NCBI GenBank assembly: GCA_023382935.1
Contig: JAHDXL010000003.1
Span: 303,559-367,558 of the forward strand
Reading direction: 5' to 3'
Length of the DNA: 64,000 nucleotides
DNA from: Phycisphaerales bacterium
GTDB lineage: Bacteria; Planctomycetota; Phycisphaerae; Phycisphaerales; UBA1924
The translations under genes were made by a program, and so were the position numbers. Shown piece by piece: positions 61,303 through 64,000 of this stretch. Position 1 is the first letter of the stretch. Each line of letters begins with the position of its first letter. The notes beneath the pieces are model-generated. The model saw only the letters and a program-made list of their open reading frames with translations, searched no databases and was not told where the DNA came from.

Positions 61303-62934
61303 ATGACCACGCCGCGCAGCGGGAAGATCCTCACGCATGCTGAACTGGTCGCCCGGCGCGACCGGGCTAGGAGCGAGGGGCGAACCCTCGTGCAGTGTCA
61401 CGGGTGTTTCGACATCGTGCATCCCGGGCACATCCGTCACCTGCGCTTTGCCCGCAGCCAGGGCGACCTGCTGCTGGTCAGCATCACCGGTGACGCAGCC
61501 ATCGACAAGGGGGCCCACCGCCCCCTCATTCCGCAGGAACTGCGGGCCGAGAACCTGGCCGAACTCGATTGCGTCGACTGGGTCTACGTCGAGCCGCGGC
61601 CCACGGCTGCCGAACTGCTCGACGAGGTTCGACCCGATGTTTACATCAAGGGTCGCGAGTACGAGTTCAACCGCGATCCTCGCTTCGCCGCCGAGCGTGC
61701 GGCCGTCGAACGCCACGGGGGCCGCGTGGTCTTCAGTTCCGGCGACGTGGTGTTCAGTTCGACCGCGCTGATCGAGGCAATGGAACGCTCGACCGAACCC
61801 TTTCAGAAACGCCTGACGCAACTGGCAGCCAGCCCCGATCTTGAACCAGGTGCGCTCGAGCAGTTGATCGAATCTTTCCGCGGCAAGCGCGTGGTCGTGG
61901 TCGGCGAAGTCATGCAGGACACCTACGTGTTCTGCGATCGCCCCGATGTGGCCGACGAAGCGGCCATGATGACCCTGCGCCCGGTGCAGCACCAGTACTT
62001 TGACGGCGGCGCCGCGATCATCGCGCGACACCTGGCGGCCCTGGGCGCCTCGCCCGTGCTCATCACCGCGCTGCCGGAAACCGAACTGGCCCTGCTCGTC
62101 ACACGCCGCCTTGCCGGCTCAGGCGTTGAGGTGCGCAGCGTGCCGACTCCCTCGGCCCTGGCCGAGAAGCAGCGCCTGCTCGTCGGCTCGAGCAAGATGC
62201 TCAAACTCGATCTGGTCGAGCCCATCGTGCTTGACGCCCGGCAGCGCGATGCGCTGATTCACCTGGCCACCGACGCGGCGCGCGACAGCGCCGGCGCTGA
62301 CGCGGGCATCATCGCCGACTTCGGGCTGGGGCTCTTCAGCCCCGCCATCACGCACGCGCTGTGTCGGGCGATGCGCCCCGACGTGGGCGTACTGACCGGG
62401 GCGGCCCGCGGGCGACGCAGCAACCTGCGCTCCATGACGCTCATGGACCTGCTCTGCCCCACCGAACCACAGGTGCGCGAGACCTACCGCAACTTCGACC
62501 AGAGCCTGCCGGCCGTCATGTGGGAAATGCTCGAAGAAACCAGCACACGGGCCGCAATCGTCTCACTCGACGCCGAAGGGCTCGTCGCCTTCAACCGCCT
62601 GCCCGAAGAACACGGGCCCTGGCAGTCACGCCTGCACGGCGAGCACATCCCTTCGCTCTGCCACAGCACGCTCGACGCACTGGGCTGCGGCGATGCCCTG
62701 CTCACCGTCGCGACCCTGGCCCTGGCCAGCGGTGGCTCGCTGCTCGCCGGGGCCTTCCTCGGCGCGGCGGGCTTTGCTGCCCACGGACGGCGCATCGGAA
62801 ACGTCCCCCTCGAGCCATCGGACCTGCGGCGCGAAGTCTCGCGCGTGCTCGGCGCCCGCATCACCTTCACCCCGCCCGAACAGGCCGTCGTCGCGCGACT
62901 CGGACGAAGCACCATCACGCGCACCGCGTCATGA
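61303..62934 (+). CDS. HldE-like bifunctional heptose enzyme with inverted domain order
   Basis: 543 residues. The N-terminal nucleotidyltransferase (1-180) has CHGCFDIVHPGHIRHL with the HxGH site, RPTAAELLDEVRPDVYIKG and the FSSTALIEAM end. The C-terminal part (about 195-543) is a PfkB-type kinase with LGCGDALLTV as the anion-hole GxGD motif. E. coli HldE has the kinase first and the transferase second; here the order is reversed. It should make ADP-glycero-manno-heptose or a related activated sugar for the surface-polysaccharide cluster. It overlaps the next gene by 4 bases. Confidence 0.85.
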   Translation: MTTPRSGKILTHAELVARRDRARSEGRTLVQCHGCFDIVHPGHIRHLRFARSQGDLLLVSITGDAAIDKGAHRPLIPQELRAENLAELDCVDWVYVEPRPTAAELLDEVRPDVYIKGREYEFNRDPRFAAERAAVERHGGRVVFSSGDVVFSSTALIEAMERSTEPFQKRLTQLAASPDLEPGALEQLIESFRGKRVVVVGEVMQDTYVFCDRPDVADEAAMMTLRPVQHQYFDGGAAIIARHLAALGASPVLITALPETELALLVTRRLAGSGVEVRSVPTPSALAEKQRLLVGSSKMLKLDLVEPIVLDARQRDALIHLATDAARDSAGADAGIIADFGLGLFSPAITHALCRAMRPDVGVLTGAARGRRSNLRSMTLMDLLCPTEPQVRETYRNFDQSLPAVMWEMLEETSTRAAIVSLDAEGLVAFNRLPEEHGPWQSRLHGEHIPSLCHSTLDALGCGDALLTVATLALASGGSLLAGAFLGAAGFAAHGRRIGNVPLEPSDLRREVSRVLGARITFTPPEQAVVARLGRSTITRTAS

Positions 62935-64000
62935 TCTCCTACATCGTCCCCACCCGCGACCGTCCCGGCGACCTGGCCCGCACCCTCGGGTTCATCGGCC
63001 GCATCGTCGAGCACGACCAGACCGGCGCCGGGCGCGAGCCGGCCGAGGTCATCGTCATCGACAACGGCTCGCGAACCGTGCCCGTCGCGCCGCACCGGCT
63101 GCCCAACGGCGTGCCGGTCCGGATGATCGTGCTCGAGGGCAACCACGGCGCCGCCTCGCGCAACGTGGGCGCCAGCCGTGCACACCCCGACTCCGACTGG
63201 CTGGTCATGCTCGATGATGACTCACACCCGCTCGATGGACGCTTCATCGCGACGCTGCGCAGCGCGCCCGCCGACGTGGGCATCGTCACCGCCGACATCC
63301 ACCTGCCCGCCCAGCACAGACGCGAGGACGGCGGGCTGCCCGAGGTGTTCGTCGGCTGCGGCGCCGCCATCCGGCGCCACCTGTTCGACCAACTCGGCGG
63401 CTACGACGCCGCCTTCGAGTACTACGTCGAGGAGTACGACCTCTCGGCCCGCGCCATCGGGCTGGGCTACCGCACGATGTTCGAGCCGCGCTTCCGCGTC
63501 GATCATCACAAGTCGCCGGGCGGGCGCGACATGAACCGCATCGTCTCGCTGCTGCTGCGCAACGGGAGTTGGGTCATGCAGCGCTACGCCCCCGATGCCG
63601 ACCGTCGCGGACAGTTGCGGGAGATCCGGCGACGCTGCCGACTCATCGCTGATCTGGAACAGGCCCGCGAGGGATACACCCGCGGGCTGGCGCTGATGCG
63701 CCAGACGCTTCGCGGGCAGCGGCGCACTCCGCTCTCGCGGGCACACTTCGACCGATTCACCGGGCTGTGGCACGCCCGCGAGGCGCTGCGGCGCGCGCAC
63801 GAGAACGAGCGCTTCTCCACCTGCGCCGTGGTGGCCCGCGGCAAGAACGCCTGGGTGGTTGATCGCGCCGTGGCCGAAATGGGCATCGAGGTCGTGCCCG
63901 TCGATCAGGCCGACGCCCTCGTCATCGGCACCATGAGCCCAGGCCCGATGCTGGACGCGCTGGGCAAGTTCGCCGGAAAGGGCCGGGTGATCGCACCCTG
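62931..64000 (+). CDS. Family-2 glycosyltransferase (partial, runs off the window)
   Basis: 356 residues so far. The GT-A domain (1-230) has ISYIVPTRDRPGDLA, the DxD-type VMLDDDSHPLDG, GCGAAIRRHLFDQLGGYDA and EEYDLSARAIGLGYRT, a complete GT2 core. From about 310 a second region begins (FSTCAVVARGKNAWVVDRA) that looks like a separate Rossmann-type domain and is truncated by the window end. It is coupled to the HldE-like gene by ATGA. Confidence 0.85.
   Translation, partial: MISYIVPTRDRPGDLARTLGFIGRIVEHDQTGAGREPAEVIVIDNGSRTVPVAPHRLPNGVPVRMIVLEGNHGAASRNVGASRAHPDSDWLVMLDDDSHPLDGRFIATLRSAPADVGIVTADIHLPAQHRREDGGLPEVFVGCGAAIRRHLFDQLGGYDAAFEYYVEEYDLSARAIGLGYRTMFEPRFRVDHHKSPGGRDMNRIVSLLLRNGSWVMQRYAPDADRRGQLREIRRRCRLIADLEQAREGYTRGLALMRQTLRGQRRTPLSRAHFDRFTGLWHAREALRRAHENERFSTCAVVARGKNAWVVDRAVAEMGIEVVPVDQADALVIGTMSPGPMLDALGKFAGKGRVIAP

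Overview
The window is one GC-rich stretch of a bacterial chromosome, most likely a member of the Planctomycetota close to Phycisphaerae. The evidence is a PEP-CTERM-like exported protein, two secreted subtilases with dockerin-like EF-hand tails, a planctomycete-type prepilin, and a large DUF58/BatA/VWA/toroid operon. Genes are tightly packed, often with 4-base ATGA or GTGA overlaps. I found no rRNA, tRNA or CRISPR array.

Layout. 1-9065 is the tail module of a siphovirus-like prophage or phage remnant (neck, HK97 gp10-like, tail terminator, tail tube, short tape measure, three large distal-tail proteins). Short repeats fill its few intergenic gaps. 9350-10500 is a divergent pyrimidine-salvage pair (uracil phosphoribosyltransferase and an Fcy1-like cytosine deaminase). 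10.5-19.0 kb holds a frame-disrupted subtilase, a PEP-CTERM-like protein, an FHA-GAF-PP2C phosphatase and a 1450-residue subtilase. 19.2-31.9 kb holds radA, a giant AsmA-like protein overlapping a LOG-family protein, an HD-GYP protein, queC-queE-queD and an HtrA protease. 32.0-37.0 kb is an RND pump with its adaptor. 37.2-49.7 kb is a TM2 protein and a seven-gene operon (DUF58, BatA, VWA membrane protein, DUF4175-like coiled-coil protein, poly-Q protein, toroid protein, NPCBM-like protein). 49.8-52.0 kb has a four-EF-hand protein divergent from phosphofructokinase.

52.0-57.8 kb contains several broken genes: a prepilin with an in-frame amber codon, a MauE-like membrane protein with two frame breaks beside a secreted 8-Cys mini-protein, and an alpha/beta hydrolase broken at a (CA)6 tract. 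Between them are rpiB, a TsaC-YwlE-type fusion and a beta-barrel protein. 58.0-64.0 kb is a second LOG protein and a surface-polysaccharide cluster (CgeB-like glycosyltransferase, HldE-like enzyme with inverted domain order, family-2 glycosyltransferase cut by the window end).

Two candidates deserve most attention. The first is the MauE-like/8-Cys exported protein/prepilin cassette, which resembles a dedicated disulfide-maturation module. The second is the recurrence of frame breaks at simple-sequence tracts, which is either assembly error or real slippage switching. The tail module with its Cys-rich terminal protein and interspersed repeats is the third most unusual region.
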